Counted from the first letter of the stretch, positions 31,672-41,265 are shown. The stretch is 64,000 nt of DNA from Pseudomonadota bacterium (GCA_963205005.1 CAUJHW010000070.1:1-64000); one strand, 5' to 3'. The notes: a model not told the origin generated them from the sequence alone. Made by a program: numbers and translations.

Positions 31672-34045
31672 GGGCGAATCCCTTGGCTGCGAGGAAGGCG
31701 CGGGCGAAGCCGTCCGGGCCGGAGCGGGCGAGGACCTGGTCGATCAGGGCCTGGTCCTCGGGCGCGGCGGCGCCGCAGAGCGCCAGGGCCACGCCGGAGA
31801 GCTTGAGATCGAAGAGGCGGCGGCCCTCCGGCTGGCGCCAGTAATAGGCGCGCTTCGGCGTCGCGAAGGCGATGAGCTCCAGCTGGCGGCGGTTGAGGCC
31901 GAAGGCGCGATAGAGGTCGGCCGAGGCCGGCTCCAGCGCGCGGGGATTGGGTAGGAAGATCTGGGTCGGGCAGGATTCGATCAGGCTGGCGGCGATCGAG
32001 GAGGCCGCGACGTCGTCGAGCGACTGGGTGGCGAAGACCACGGCGACGCGCTTCTTGCGCAGCGTCTTCAGCCATTCGCGGACCTTCGCCGCGAAGCGGC
32101 TGTCGTCGAGGAAGAGCCAGGCCTCGTCGAGCACCAGCAGGGTGGGCCGGCCGTCGAAGCCGCGCTCGAGTTCGCGGAACAGCGCGCCCAGGACCGGGGC
32201 CAGGGCGCTGCGCGTGGCCATCAGGGTCTCGAGCTCGAAGGTGTCGAACCGCGTCGGCGCGAAGTCGGCGTGCGTCCCGTCGAGCAGGCTCCCGAAGGGC
32301 CCCTTCAGGGTCAGCGGCTCGAGCGCGGCGGCGACGGCCGGGTCCTGCACCAGGGCGCAGAACACGGTGAGCGAGCGCTGGGCGACGGGGGCGTCGGCCA
32401 GGGCGCCCAGCGCCGACCAGACCTCCTCGCGCAGGCGCGGGCCCACCTCGACGCCGGCGGCGCGGACGGCGTCCTCGATCCAGTCGGCGGCCCAGGCGCG
32501 GTCGGCGGGCGCGTCCACCCGCGCCAGCGGCTGCAGGGCGAAGGCCGCGCCCGGCTCCAGAGCGCGCCAGGCGCCGCCGGCGGCGAGTGTCGCAGCCCGC
32601 ACGCTGCGGCCCTTGTCCAGGAAGACCACGCGCGCGCCCGGATAGCGGAACCACTGCAGGGCCAGGAAGGCCAGCAAGGCGCTCTTGCCCGATCCGGTCG
32701 GCCCCACGACCATGGCGTGGCCCACGTCGCCGACGTGCAGCGCCAGGCGGAACGGGGTCGAGCCCGTGGTGCGCGCCACGGCGAGCGGCGGCCCGTCCAG
32801 GGCGCCGTCGCGCTCCGGCCCCGCCCAGACCGCCGAGACCGGCATCAGGTCGGCGAGGTTGAGGGTGCTCACGAGCGGGCGGCGGACGTCGGCATAGGCC
32901 TCGCCGGGCAGGGTCCCAAGCCAGGCCTCGACGGCGTTGAGGTCCTCGGCCCGTCCGACCAGGCCCTGGGCGTTGAGCGCGACCTCGACGGCCCGGGCCT
33001 TGCCGGCGGCGGCCTCGGGGTCGGGGTCGAGGATCACGACGGCGAGGGTGAGATAGCCGAAGGCGCAGGCGTCAGCGCCGAGCGCCGCGAGCGCCGTGTC
33101 GCATTCCTCGGTCTTGCCCGCGGCGTCAGTGTCGAGGAGCGGGACCTCCTCCTTGGTGATCGCCTCGCGCAGCAGGACGCCGACACCCTTGCGCTTGGCG
33201 AACCAGCGCTTGCGCAGTCGCAGCACCTCGCGCTCGGCGTCGGCCTTGTCGAGACCGATCCAGCGGGCACTCCAGCGGTAGGCGAAGGGCAGCGACGAGA
33301 GGGCGTCGAGGAGGCCCGGCCGGGTGGCGGCCGGGAGCGCGCGGACCGACACGACCTTCAGCCAGTGCCCGCCGAGACGTGGGGCCAACCCGCCGGTCAG
33401 GGCCGCGTCGGCGAGTCCAGCGTCCAGGAACGGCGCGAGATGATCGGGGTCCACCGGATGGGCCGCGGGCGAGACGCAGCCGTGCAGCCAGGTGACGAGC
33501 TCGCCGTCGCCCAGGCGGCGCGCCTCTGGCAGGGTGTCGGCCAGCAGGTCGAAGACGGCGTCCGCCTCGCGCTGGAAGAGCGCCAGCGCGCCCCGCCAGT
33601 CGCGACCGCTGCGCGCCAGCCCGTCGAACATCACCCGCTCGATCCGGCGGGTCTCGTCGGCCGGCGGCATCCACGTCAGGCTGAGGCGGTAGTCGGTCTC
33701 GAAGGCCGGCTCGGCCCCCTCGAAGGCCGCCCGCCGCTCGGCGTCCACCAGCCAGGCGACGGGGACGTCGATGTCGCTGTCCGGATAGACCGAGGCCGGG
33801 CGGCGACGGGCGTCGACGTGGACGCACCACCCCGTCCCCAGCCGGCGCAGGGCGTTGTTGAGCCGGGCGCGGACGGCCATCAACTCGTCCTCGGTGGACG
33901 ATTCCAGGTCGGGGCCGCGGAAGCGCAGGCCGGCGAGGAACGAGCCGTCCTTGTTGAGGACGACGCCGGGGGCGACCCGCACCGCCCAGGGCAGGTGGTC
34001 GGCGAGGGTGGCGGGGCGGCGGCGGAACTCGTCGAGGAAGCGCAT
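31619..34045 (-). CDS. trbE: Conjugal transfer ATPase TrbE (VirB4-like)
   Basis: Walker A HAMVVGPTGSGKSALLAFLALQWFRYPGARVVFLDKGRS, Walker B TLLVLDEAWLFLDD; start at MRFLDEFRRRP. Confidence 0.96.
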   Translation of the reverse strand: MRFLDEFRRRPATLADHLPWAVRVAPGVVLNKDGSFLAGLRFRGPDLESSTEDELMAVRARLNNALRRLGTGWCVHVDARRRPASVYPDSDIDVPVAWLVDAERRAAFEGAEPAFETDYRLSLTWMPPADETRRIERVMFDGLARSGRDWRGALALFQREADAVFDLLADTLPEARRLGDGELVTWLHGCVSPAAHPVDPDHLAPFLDAGLADAALTGGLAPRLGGHWLKVVSVRALPAATRPGLLDALSSLPFAYRWSARWIGLDKADAEREVLRLRKRWFAKRKGVGVLLREAITKEEVPLLDTDAAGKTEECDTALAALGADACAFGYLTLAVVILDPDPEAAAGKARAVEVALNAQGLVGRAEDLNAVEAWLGTLPGEAYADVRRPLVSTLNLADLMPVSAVWAGPERDGALDGPPLAVARTTGSTPFRLALHVGDVGHAMVVGPTGSGKSALLAFLALQWFRYPGARVVFLDKGRSVRAATLAAGGAWRALEPGAAFALQPLARVDAPADRAWAADWIEDAVRAAGVEVGPRLREEVWSALGALADAPVAQRSLTVFCALVQDPAVAAALEPLTLKGPFGSLLDGTHADFAPTRFDTFELETLMATRSALAPVLGALFRELERGFDGRPTLLVLDEAWLFLDDSRFAAKVREWLKTLRKKRVAVVFATQSLDDVAASSIAASLIESCPTQIFLPNPRALEPASADLYRAFGLNRRQLELIAFATPKRAYYWRQPEGRRLFDLKLSGVALALCGAAAPEDQALIDQVLARSGPDGFARAFLAAKGFAHVDAVFDAAQPAALAAE

Positions 34046-34053
34046 CGGTCGCC

Positions 34054-34323
34054 TCACGCATCCAGGTGGCCGGGGCGAGCCAGGTGGCGGCGCAGCACCG
34101 CGAAGAAGCGCTTGTCGGCGCGCGCGGCGTAGAGGCCGATGGCGTGGGCGATCGCCCACCAGAGCAGGCCGAGCCACCAGATCCGGAGCGCCAGGCCCAG
34201 CACGAGCGCCACCGTGCCCATGAGGATCGCGTATTCGCGCGGCATGCCGGCGAGCAGGACGGGTTCGGCGAGACCCTGGGCCACGGGCAGGTCCCAGCCT
34301 TCGCGATGCGGGGAATCGCCCAT
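34054..34323 (-). CDS. trbD: Conjugal transfer protein TrbD (VirB3-like)
   Basis: VAQGLAEPVLLAGMPREYAILMGTVALVLGLALRIWWLGLLWW. Confidence 0.93.
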   Translation of the reverse strand: MGDSPHREGWDLPVAQGLAEPVLLAGMPREYAILMGTVALVLGLALRIWWLGLLWWAIAHAIGLYAARADKRFFAVLRRHLARPGHLDA

Positions 34324-34643
34324 CAGCCCACCTCCATCCCCCCGGCGAAGCCGAAGAAGTCCAGGAAGAAGGTCGAGGCGGCGAAGGCGATGGAGAGCCC
34401 GAACAGGATGCCCAGGCCCCGCCGCATGCCGGAGCCGCTCTCGCTCATGGCGATGCCGGCGCCGAAGATCACCACGGCGATCACCGCGGCGGCCTGGACG
34501 ACCGGTCCGGTTACGGACTCCACGATCTGCTGCAGCGGCCCTTCCCAGGGCATGCCCGCGCCGCCGGCCAGGGCCGGGGTGGCGGCGACCAGGCCGCAGA
34601 TCGCCGTCGCAGCCGGAAGGCCGCGTGAAATCAGCTTGCGCAT
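34323..34643 (-). CDS. trbC: Conjugal transfer protein TrbC (VirB2-like pilin)
   Basis: Signal peptide and two TM segments: LQQIVESVTGPVVQAAAVIAVVIFGAGIAMSESGSGMRRGLGILFGLSIAFAASTFFL. Confidence 0.92.
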   Translation of the reverse strand: MRKLISRGLPAATAICGLVAATPALAGGAGMPWEGPLQQIVESVTGPVVQAAAVIAVVIFGAGIAMSESGSGMRRGLGILFGLSIAFAASTFFLDFFGFAGGMEVG

Positions 34644-34656
34644 CTCTGCAATCCTC

Positions 34657-34672
34657 AGCGCGATATCGCGCT
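34657..34672. promoter_or_regulatory. Perfect 16-bp palindrome AGCGCGATATCGCGCT upstream of trbC (possible operator)
   Basis: Self-reverse-complementary, ~14 bp from the trbC start; TTGACA on the minus strand at 34706-34711. Confidence 0.55.
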
Positions 34673-34909
34673 ATGGTTGTAATGCAAGCGCGCCGAGTTT
34701 GGACTTGTCAACACGCTTCTGTGGATATTTTCACATGGGTTTTCCGCGACTTGTGCGCGCGTTGCAGGCACGTCGCCGGCGCGTCTTCGACAACTTGTGA
34801 CTGTGCGAGGGCGGGACCTCGCCTGCGCCTGCCGCGCCCGCCCGTCGTCTTCGCGCCGTTCGCCCAGACGGCATTGGACAGGCGCCCCCCGAGCCCGCTG
34901 TTTGATCAG

Positions 34910-34925
34910 CGGCGCCTTAGCGCCG
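34910..34925. repeat. Inverted repeat CGGCGC-CTTA-GCGCCG
   Basis: 6-bp arms, 4-nt loop, directly upstream of a second hairpin. Confidence 0.6.
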
Positions 34926-34930
34926 TCGCC

Positions 34931-34956
34931 GCGAAGCCGGGTTCTTCCGGCTTCGC
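34931..34956. repeat. Perfect hairpin GCGAAGCCGG-GTTCTT-CCGGCTTCGC
   Basis: 10-bp perfect arms, 6-nt loop, noncoding gap between vapC-like gene and trbC. Confidence 0.7.
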
Positions 34957-35126
34957 TCGCCGGCCGGGATCCTGGATGAGGCCGGACGGGTGGCGGCCCG
35001 GATCGTCGCCCAGCGCGGCCATCCCGACGCTGCGGCGCAGGCGCGCCGGACCCGTCGCGTCGGATGCGACGCGCTATGGCCTCGCCGCGCGCCCAAACGA
35101 CGTCCGGGCGGAGTCGAAGGTTGGCG

Positions 35127-35534
35127 TCAGGCTCGCGCGAGCCAGTCCTCGCACCGGAGCCCGTCGACCCGGCCGAACTCGACCAGGTTCCCGGTCACGA
35201 CGGTGAGTCCACGGCTCCTGGCATGGCCGGCGATCAGCAGATCGTAGCCGCCGATGGGCTGACCCTTGCGCTCGAGGGTCGCGCGGATGTCCGCCGCGTG
35301 GTCGGCGGCGATGTCGTCGAAAGGCAGCACCTCAAGGCGCGCCGCAAAGCGCTCGACCTCGGCCCTGTGGTGCTCTGGCCGGTTCGATTTCGCCGCGCCA
35401 TGCAGCAGCTCTGTCAGAACCACGGCCGAGATACAGAGGCTGTCGGCCTCCAGATTGAACCGTTCCCGCGCCTCCGGCGGACGGTCCCGCAGGACCCGGA
35501 TGCAGACGTTGGTGTCCAGGAGATACCGCAGCAT
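35127..35534 (-). CDS. vapC: PIN-domain toxin (VapC-like)
   Basis: MLRYLLDTNVCIRVLRDRP...ISAVVLTELLHGAAKS...PIGGYDLLIAGHARSRGLTVVTGNLVEFGRVDGL acidic PIN motifs. Confidence 0.93.
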   Translation of the reverse strand: MLRYLLDTNVCIRVLRDRPPEARERFNLEADSLCISAVVLTELLHGAAKSNRPEHHRAEVERFAARLEVLPFDDIAADHAADIRATLERKGQPIGGYDLLIAGHARSRGLTVVTGNLVEFGRVDGLRCEDWLARA

Positions 35535-35755
35535 CAGAACGGGTCGCGCGCCTGCGCCTCGGGTTGATGGCGCTCGCCCAGGTCCACGCCGGGCGCGTCG
35601 AAGAAATCGTCCCAGACGGCGTCGGCCGGTACGATCACCCGCCGCTTGCCCTCGCGCAGGATCCTGACCGCCCGCACCCCCTCGGGGAAGGCGACCTCCT
35701 TCGGGAGGCGGACAGCTTGCGAACGGTTCGACTGGAAGAGCGTGGTGCGGGTCAT
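35534..35755 (-). CDS. vapB: Antitoxin (VapB/AbrB-MazE type)
   Basis: MTRTTLFQSNRSQAVRLPKEVAFPEGVRAVRILREGKRRVIVP; TGATG overlap with the toxin gene. Confidence 0.9.
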   Translation of the reverse strand: MTRTTLFQSNRSQAVRLPKEVAFPEGVRAVRILREGKRRVIVPADAVWDDFFDAPGVDLGERHQPEAQARDPF

Positions 35756-35847
35756 CTCGGCCTCGGGATATCCCATATGTATATCCCCGCAGACGCATCT
35801 TTCAACCGGGCTGGGACCGGCCGCGGTTGGTGGGCGCGCCATCCCCT

Positions 35848-36804
35848 TCAATCCTCACCGGGCGCCGTCGCGATCCGCCCTCCGCGTCCGACCGCCGGCC
35901 CCTCGCGGATCTCGACCCGCCGGCCGGCCTCGGTGCGCCGGATATGGGCGACCACATCGACCGCCTGGTCCAGGAAGCGGCCCGGGATGCGGGGCAGGAC
36001 CTCGGCCAGGAGATCTTCGAGGCGCGCCCGCACGTCGGACGCCGAATTGGCGTGCAGGGTGGAGAGGCCGCCCGGATGGCCCGTGTTCCAGGCCTTCAGG
36101 GTCTCGAGCGCGGTGGCGCCGTCGCGCATCTCCCCCACCACGATGCGGTCCGGCCGCATCCGCAGCGCGTCGCGCACCAGGTCCGCCACGCCGATGGGCT
36201 TGGGATGGCGGCGCGTCAGGACCGCCACCAGGTCCCAGGCCGAGCATTGCAGCTCGGGCGTGTCCTCGATCAGGAAGACCCGATCTCCCGCGAAGGCCGG
36301 CTCGGCCAGGAGGGCGTTGGCCAGGGTCGTCTTCCCCGATCCCGCCCCGCCCGAGATCAGCAGGTTGCGGCGCTGGCGGACGGCATCGCGCAGGGTGTCG
36401 GCCTGGTCGGGCGAGAGGACCCCCTGGGCGACATAGTCGGCGAGCGTCCAGACCACCGCCGGGCGCTTGCGGATGCTGAACGCCGGCTGGGCGCAGACCG
36501 GCGGCATGAAGGCCTGGAACCGCTCGCCCGTGGGCAGGACGCCGGAGAGCCGCGGGTCCTCGCGGGTGACCGGTTCGCCCACATAGTCGGCGACCAGGCG
36601 GATGACCCGCTCGCGGCCGGCGGCGGCCATCCGCCAGCCGGTGTCGCTGCGTCCCGCGCCCAGGCGGTCGAGCACGATGCGGCCGTCGGGATTGGCCAGC
36701 ACCTCGACCACCTCGGGCGCGGCCAGGGCGCCCAGGATGTCGCAGCCCAGCGCATGGTCCAGGGCGGCCCGGCGGCGAAGCGCCGACTCGGCCTCCGGGG
36801 TCAT
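35848..36804 (-). CDS. trbB: Conjugal transfer ATPase TrbB (VirB11-like)
   Basis: NLLISGGAGSGKTTLANALLAEPAFAGDRVFLIEDTPELQC, RPDRIVVGEMRDGATALETLKAWNTGHPGGLSTLHANSA. Confidence 0.96.
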   Translation of the reverse strand: MTPEAESALRRRAALDHALGCDILGALAAPEVVEVLANPDGRIVLDRLGAGRSDTGWRMAAAGRERVIRLVADYVGEPVTREDPRLSGVLPTGERFQAFMPPVCAQPAFSIRKRPAVVWTLADYVAQGVLSPDQADTLRDAVRQRRNLLISGGAGSGKTTLANALLAEPAFAGDRVFLIEDTPELQCSAWDLVAVLTRRHPKPIGVADLVRDALRMRPDRIVVGEMRDGATALETLKAWNTGHPGGLSTLHANSASDVRARLEDLLAEVLPRIPGRFLDQAVDVVAHIRRTEAGRRVEIREGPAVGRGGRIATAPGED

Positions 36805-37259
36805 CCGCCCATTCCGTTGAAGGATCGCGGCTCGGGTGCCGCGCGCTCGGCCTCGTCCCCCCGCCGCGGTCCGCGCGAGACGATGTTGGCGGCCGCCGCA
36901 TCGAGCAGGCGCTCGATCCGCGCCTCGACGGCGGCGCGCAGGACGGGGTCGTCGTCCGCCTCGGTGTCAGGCAGCCGCGCGAAGAAGGCGCGGGCGAACT
37001 CCACCAGGATCTCCTGGACGATGGCCATGTCGCGCGCGGCGCTGCGCATGTGGTCGCGGAGCGCGGTCTCCATCGCCAGCAGCCGGTCCTCGGGATCCGC
37101 CGTCGGCCGGCGGTGGAGACCGCGCGCGATGGCCGTCTCAGCGGCGCGGCTGAGCGTGAGCTTGCCCGCGCGGGCCTCGCGGCGCAGCGCCAGCTCGATC
37201 TTCGGGTTCTCGAAATAGACCTGGACCCGGGGGGTCGGCCGCGCGTCACGACTTGCCAC
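36801..37259 (-). CDS. CopG-family (RHH) protein of the conjugation cluster (GTG start inferred)
   Basis: VYFENPKIELALRREARAGKLTLSRAAETAIARGLHRRP; overlaps traG end and trbB start. Confidence 0.75.
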   Translation of the reverse strand: MASRDARPTPRVQVYFENPKIELALRREARAGKLTLSRAAETAIARGLHRRPTADPEDRLLAMETALRDHMRSAARDMAIVQEILVEFARAFFARLPDTEADDDPVLRAAVEARIERLLDAAAANIVSRGPRRGDEAERAAPEPRSFNGMGG

Positions 37260-39216
37260 GTCCTCGCTCCTGCAGATGATCCAGCGCCGCCTCCTGGGCC
37301 GCCATCTCCTCGGCGACGCGATGGTAGATGCCGGCCGCCCGGGCGGCGGCCTTCTTGTCGTCGATGGCCGCGGCCGCCTCCTTGAAGAGCGGCAGGCTGG
37401 CGTTGCGGTCCTCGCCGAGCGCCTTGCGGCCCGTCCAGGGGTGCGGACGCCGCGGCGGCGCATCCAGGGGCGCCGCGGGTGGGGCCAGGAGGCGCGCCCG
37501 GCTTCGGAACGGCTCGCGCCGGTCGTACTGCACCTTGCGGGTGCGGAAGGGGCGCTGGCCGGCCACGAAGACCAGTTGCTCGTCGTCCGGCAGGGCCCGG
37601 ATCTCGCCGGGCTCCAGGAGCGGACGCTCCACCTCCGAACGTGACACCGAACTGCGGCCGGCGCCGAGGCCGGCCGGTCCGCTGCGGCTGGTCCGAAGCT
37701 CGGCCACCGTGCCGGTGAGCTTGGAGACCTTGTCCTGGGTCAGCGGGTCCAGGGCGGCGAAGGCGGTGTAGACGTGGCAGTTGTCGAGGATGGTGTTGTT
37801 GGGTCCGTAGGTCTCGACGATGTCGTTCAAGCTCTGCGCCACGAACATGGTCTTCAGCCCGTAGCCGCTCATCAGCCGCAGGCTCTTCTCGAAGAACTCC
37901 ACCCGGCCCAGCAGCGGGAACTCGTCCATGGCCATGAGCAGCCTGTGGCGCTTCGGCCGGCCGTGGGCGTCGCTCGTCTCATGGGCGGTGAGCGCCTGCG
38001 CGGCGGCGTAGAAGAGGAGTCGCACGAGCGGACGCAGCGCGGCCGCATCGGCCGGCGCCACCTGCACATAGAGGCTGACCGGCGCCTCCGCGCACATGAG
38101 GTCGCCCACCGCGAAGTCCGACGTCGAGAGCGCGCGCTCAATGTCCTCGCCTGCCAACCACTTCAGGTACGACCTTGCAGTCCCCTGCACGCTCGTGCGG
38201 AAGCGGTCGTGCATGGCCGCGTACCCCTTCACGGCCGTCCGGATAAAGGGATGGGTCTCGCCCTCGCCGTCAGCGCCGTGCCGGTGCAGGGTGCGCAGCA
38301 TCACCTCCGCCGCCTCGTCCAGGTCCGCCAGCAGCTCGCGCACCTTGAGCAGGGTCTTGTCGGGATCGGGCGCGGCGTAGAGGACGTGGAGGATCACCGC
38401 CTCCAGGATCTCCGACGCCGACTTGTCCCAGATCGCCTCTTCGTCGCGGACGCCGCCCGGGTCGGACAGGATCGCGACCAGGCGCTGCACCTGGGCGAGC
38501 TCGCCCGGTCCCGGCTGGATCTCCGCCAGGGGGTTCCATCGGGCGGATGCGGGAGATCGGGGGTTGAAGCGGAAGGCGTGGGAGAACCGGCCGCGCCAGC
38601 CCGCGGTGACCTGCCAGAGCTCGCCCTTCGGGTCGTGGACCATGGCGCTCTCCGGCCAGCTGAGCAGGCTAGGGACGACATGGCCCCTGCCCTTGCCGCT
38701 GCGCGTGCCGCCTGTGACCAGCGTAGGTCGGAGATCGGCGGTGATCAGCGTCCGGCCATGGAACGCGCCCAGCACGCAGCCGGCATCGGCCGCCAACCCG
38801 GCCCGTCGGGCGTCCGCCGGCGCGCCCCATCCCCGCCTCCGCCGCGGGCTCCGACCCGCGCCGTCGGCGACCACGCCCAGGCCCAAACCACCCGCGACGC
38901 CGAGCAGAAGAAGCGCGGTCGAGGCGCTGAAGACCCTCGGCGCCTCGCTCCGATGTTCCCGCTGCCAGAGGAGGACCCGCCAGGGCGGATAGAGCACGAG
39001 ATCTGGCGAAGCGCGTAATCCCGGTCCCAGGACCGGATGCCAGGCGAAGCTCCAGCCCACGAACTGCGTGGCGGCCTGCAGGCCGATCAAGAGACCGCTT
39101 GCAGCTCCGGCGATGCGAACACCCAACCCCAACCTGAAATCCCCACTCAGGAACCATGCTCTGGAAATAGAATGGGAGCAGAAAGACTGCCAGAAATCTC
39201 GCAAAATCGTCGACAA
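37246..39216 (-). CDS. traG: Conjugal coupling protein TraG (VirD4-like)
   Basis: TLVTGGTRSGKGRGHVVPSLLSWPESAMVHDPKGELWQVTAGWR, LLMAMDEFPLLGRVEFFEKSLRLMSGYGLKTMFVAQSLNDI. Confidence 0.96.
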   Translation of the reverse strand: MSTILRDFWQSFCSHSISRAWFLSGDFRLGLGVRIAGAASGLLIGLQAATQFVGWSFAWHPVLGPGLRASPDLVLYPPWRVLLWQREHRSEAPRVFSASTALLLLGVAGGLGLGVVADGAGRSPRRRRGWGAPADARRAGLAADAGCVLGAFHGRTLITADLRPTLVTGGTRSGKGRGHVVPSLLSWPESAMVHDPKGELWQVTAGWRGRFSHAFRFNPRSPASARWNPLAEIQPGPGELAQVQRLVAILSDPGGVRDEEAIWDKSASEILEAVILHVLYAAPDPDKTLLKVRELLADLDEAAEVMLRTLHRHGADGEGETHPFIRTAVKGYAAMHDRFRTSVQGTARSYLKWLAGEDIERALSTSDFAVGDLMCAEAPVSLYVQVAPADAAALRPLVRLLFYAAAQALTAHETSDAHGRPKRHRLLMAMDEFPLLGRVEFFEKSLRLMSGYGLKTMFVAQSLNDIVETYGPNNTILDNCHVYTAFAALDPLTQDKVSKLTGTVAELRTSRSGPAGLGAGRSSVSRSEVERPLLEPGEIRALPDDEQLVFVAGQRPFRTRKVQYDRREPFRSRARLLAPPAAPLDAPPRRPHPWTGRKALGEDRNASLPLFKEAAAAIDDKKAAARAAGIYHRVAEEMAAQEAALDHLQERGRGKS

Positions 39217-39469
39217 CTACTCACTCGGAATACACGCTTCCGGAAACGGCGGTAATTCTGCCGGTTCTATATTGGAATCCCGAATCACTCGACCTGTGGC
39301 ACGGCGACGAACCGCTCGTCACCGGATCATCAATTGATCGGGCGGCAGCCATCCTGCCGCGGCGCGGCAACATTTCCGGTGAGCGAGCGGCCTGGGCGCG
39401 ACATCGCTTGATCGCAAGCGGCGACCCGCCTACTCCACGCTAAGTCGCGTTCGTGGCGGGATTGCTTCT

Positions 39470-39922
39470 ATGGTTGCGAAGAACCCGGATCGCTTCGGGC
39501 TCGCCGAGCTCGCGCCGTTGATCCTCAAGCCGCTCCGCAAGATGCGCAACGTCTCCACGCTGGAGATGGCGACGCGCATGGGGCTGTCGGAACGCGGCTA
39601 CCGCGACCTTGAGAACGGGACCACGAACCTGCTGCTGGAGCGCATCTTCGAGATCGCAGAAATCCTGCGACTGGATGCGCCCTCGATCGTCACGGCGTTC
39701 CTCCTGCGCCGTCCGGAGATCGCCCAAGACTTCGCTCAGAACAAGCTCATGCTGGCGCAAACCAGCGCCGTCGACGAACTCGACGACGCAACCAGATCGG
39801 CCGTGGCGGCCGTCGACACGCTGACGGCGCTGGATGCGCATATTCAGTTCTACAAGCAGCTCGCGGAGTACGGCCGCGCGCAGCTGCGGGCGGCGGAGGG
39901 TCGGCGCAATGGCGGTTCGTGA
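39470..39922 (+). CDS. XRE-family HTH protein
   Basis: LKPLRKMRNVSTLEMATRMGLSERGYRDLENGTTNLLLERIFEIAEILRLD. Confidence 0.82.
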   Translation: MVAKNPDRFGLAELAPLILKPLRKMRNVSTLEMATRMGLSERGYRDLENGTTNLLLERIFEIAEILRLDAPSIVTAFLLRRPEIAQDFAQNKLMLAQTSAVDELDDATRSAVAAVDTLTALDAHIQFYKQLAEYGRAQLRAAEGRRNGGS

Positions 39923-39971
39923 CTCATTGCCAACCTTCGGAAGGTCGGCTTCGTTGTCATACGCTTCGGGC

Positions 39972-40838
39972 TCACCTTCGGCGCTTGGACCTGCCCGGCC
40001 ACGGGAGTTCGCCGTCCAGCTCGCGTAGCCCGTAAGTCTCTTCTTCCCACTGCTTCCGCTCAGGCCGCGGAGGCGGAAGATCTTCGTCCTCGAACCAGAG
40101 CAACGTTAACGTCTGATCCCATGCGCCTAGGTGACGGGCGTCCTCGAAAAGCGATCCGTCACGCTCCCAATCCTCAAACCATTGATCGGGCTCAGCCGGC
40201 TCTGGTCCGGAGGGGATTGCGCCGCTTCGCACGCGGGCACTCAGGGAATCGGGTGGCAAGTCCATGCCGGGTCGCACCCAGGCCTTAGCGCTACGCATGG
40301 ATGCGGATCGCGCTGTGTAGCGAACCCTGCCGCCCTCAGAGAGCACGAAGGCGCACAGTTCTCGCGAGAAGGTGGCAAAGCGTGAGCCGGTCGACATCAA
40401 TGAGGCGTCGAACTCATCAGCAAGATCACCGATGGCGGCGAAACCCATATCGGCGGCATCGACACGCGGCTTGAACAGCTTGTAGGGCAGCAGAAGCTCG
40501 GCGGCGAACACGTCGCAGGCGATCTCCCCGGGTGGCCTCCGGGAGAAGCTCCAACTCGGCGCCGAATGGTCTGCAGCAATACCAAGAACTTCGTGTGCCA
40601 CTTCGTGGCAGACGCTGAAGCGCTGGCGACGCCCGTTATGGGTGCAGTTGACGCAGATGCGGTACTTGCCAGTCGGCGTACGAAATGACCAAGCGTCTTC
40701 GTGCTCTTGAAGGACCTCCCGCTTCACCACCCCGCCGACCTGAGCCGCATAGGCGTCAACTGACACCGGAAGCGCCAAGGGCCCACATTTCCCGATAAAC
40801 TCGCGGGCCTTCATCGCGACGGCGAGTTCATCCATCAT
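39972..40838 (-). CDS. ImmA/IrrE-type zinc metallopeptidase (CapP-like)
   Basis: HEVAH in FSVCHEVAHEVLGIA, downstream EIACDVFAAELLLP; 11-nt overlap with the upstream XRE gene. Confidence 0.88.
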   Translation of the reverse strand: MMDELAVAMKAREFIGKCGPLALPVSVDAYAAQVGGVVKREVLQEHEDAWSFRTPTGKYRICVNCTHNGRRQRFSVCHEVAHEVLGIAADHSAPSWSFSRRPPGEIACDVFAAELLLPYKLFKPRVDAADMGFAAIGDLADEFDASLMSTGSRFATFSRELCAFVLSEGGRVRYTARSASMRSAKAWVRPGMDLPPDSLSARVRSGAIPSGPEPAEPDQWFEDWERDGSLFEDARHLGAWDQTLTLLWFEDEDLPPPRPERKQWEEETYGLRELDGELPWPGRSKRRR

Positions 40839-41208
40839 CCTCCTCCGCCATGATGCGCCTGATGCGGGCCAGGGAGGTTGCGTAGTCCGGCCGCGCGCCC
40901 CGGTTCACCACCGTCGTCAGCATGTGGAACTCGGGGAATGAAATCCTACGGTCGGACCAGGCGAACTCGGCGAGATCGGGATCGATGTTCGGGTGGCTCG
41001 CCAAGAACCGCAAGATCGCCTGCTCCCGCTCCGCTGGCGCGAGGGCATTCACCAGCTTGTTCACGACCTCCCCCGAAGGCGATTCTTTCGCGCCGGTTTC
41101 CAGGCGGTAGATGTACGCGTGATCGACTTCGCTGCGCTGCGCCAACTCCCGCAAGCTTAGATCGCCTCTCAGCGCCTTGAGCCAAACCCCTAACGCAGAG
41201 GTCGGCAT
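40828..41208 (-). CDS. XRE-family HTH repressor (CapH-like)
   Basis: WLKALRGDLSLRELAQRSEVDHAYIYRLETGAKESPSGEVVNKLVNAL; divergent from the CD-NTase operon. Confidence 0.88.
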   Translation of the reverse strand: MPTSALGVWLKALRGDLSLRELAQRSEVDHAYIYRLETGAKESPSGEVVNKLVNALAPAEREQAILRFLASHPNIDPDLAEFAWSDRRISFPEFHMLTTVVNRGARPDYATSLARIRRIMAEEDDG

Positions 41209-41245
41209 CCGCTCACCTTGACACTAGCCATGAAACCCCCAATAT

Positions 41246-41265
41246 TGTTGTCTAGCCAGACAACA
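41246..41265. promoter_or_regulatory. Operator-like inverted repeat 1: TGTTGTCT-AGCC-AGACAACA
   Basis: Perfect 8-bp arms in the divergent intergenic region. Confidence 0.8.

Noticed and set aside
32270-34132. 620-aa plus-strand ORF antisense to trbE
   Set aside because: Shadow frame of a confirmed VirB4-like ATPase gene.
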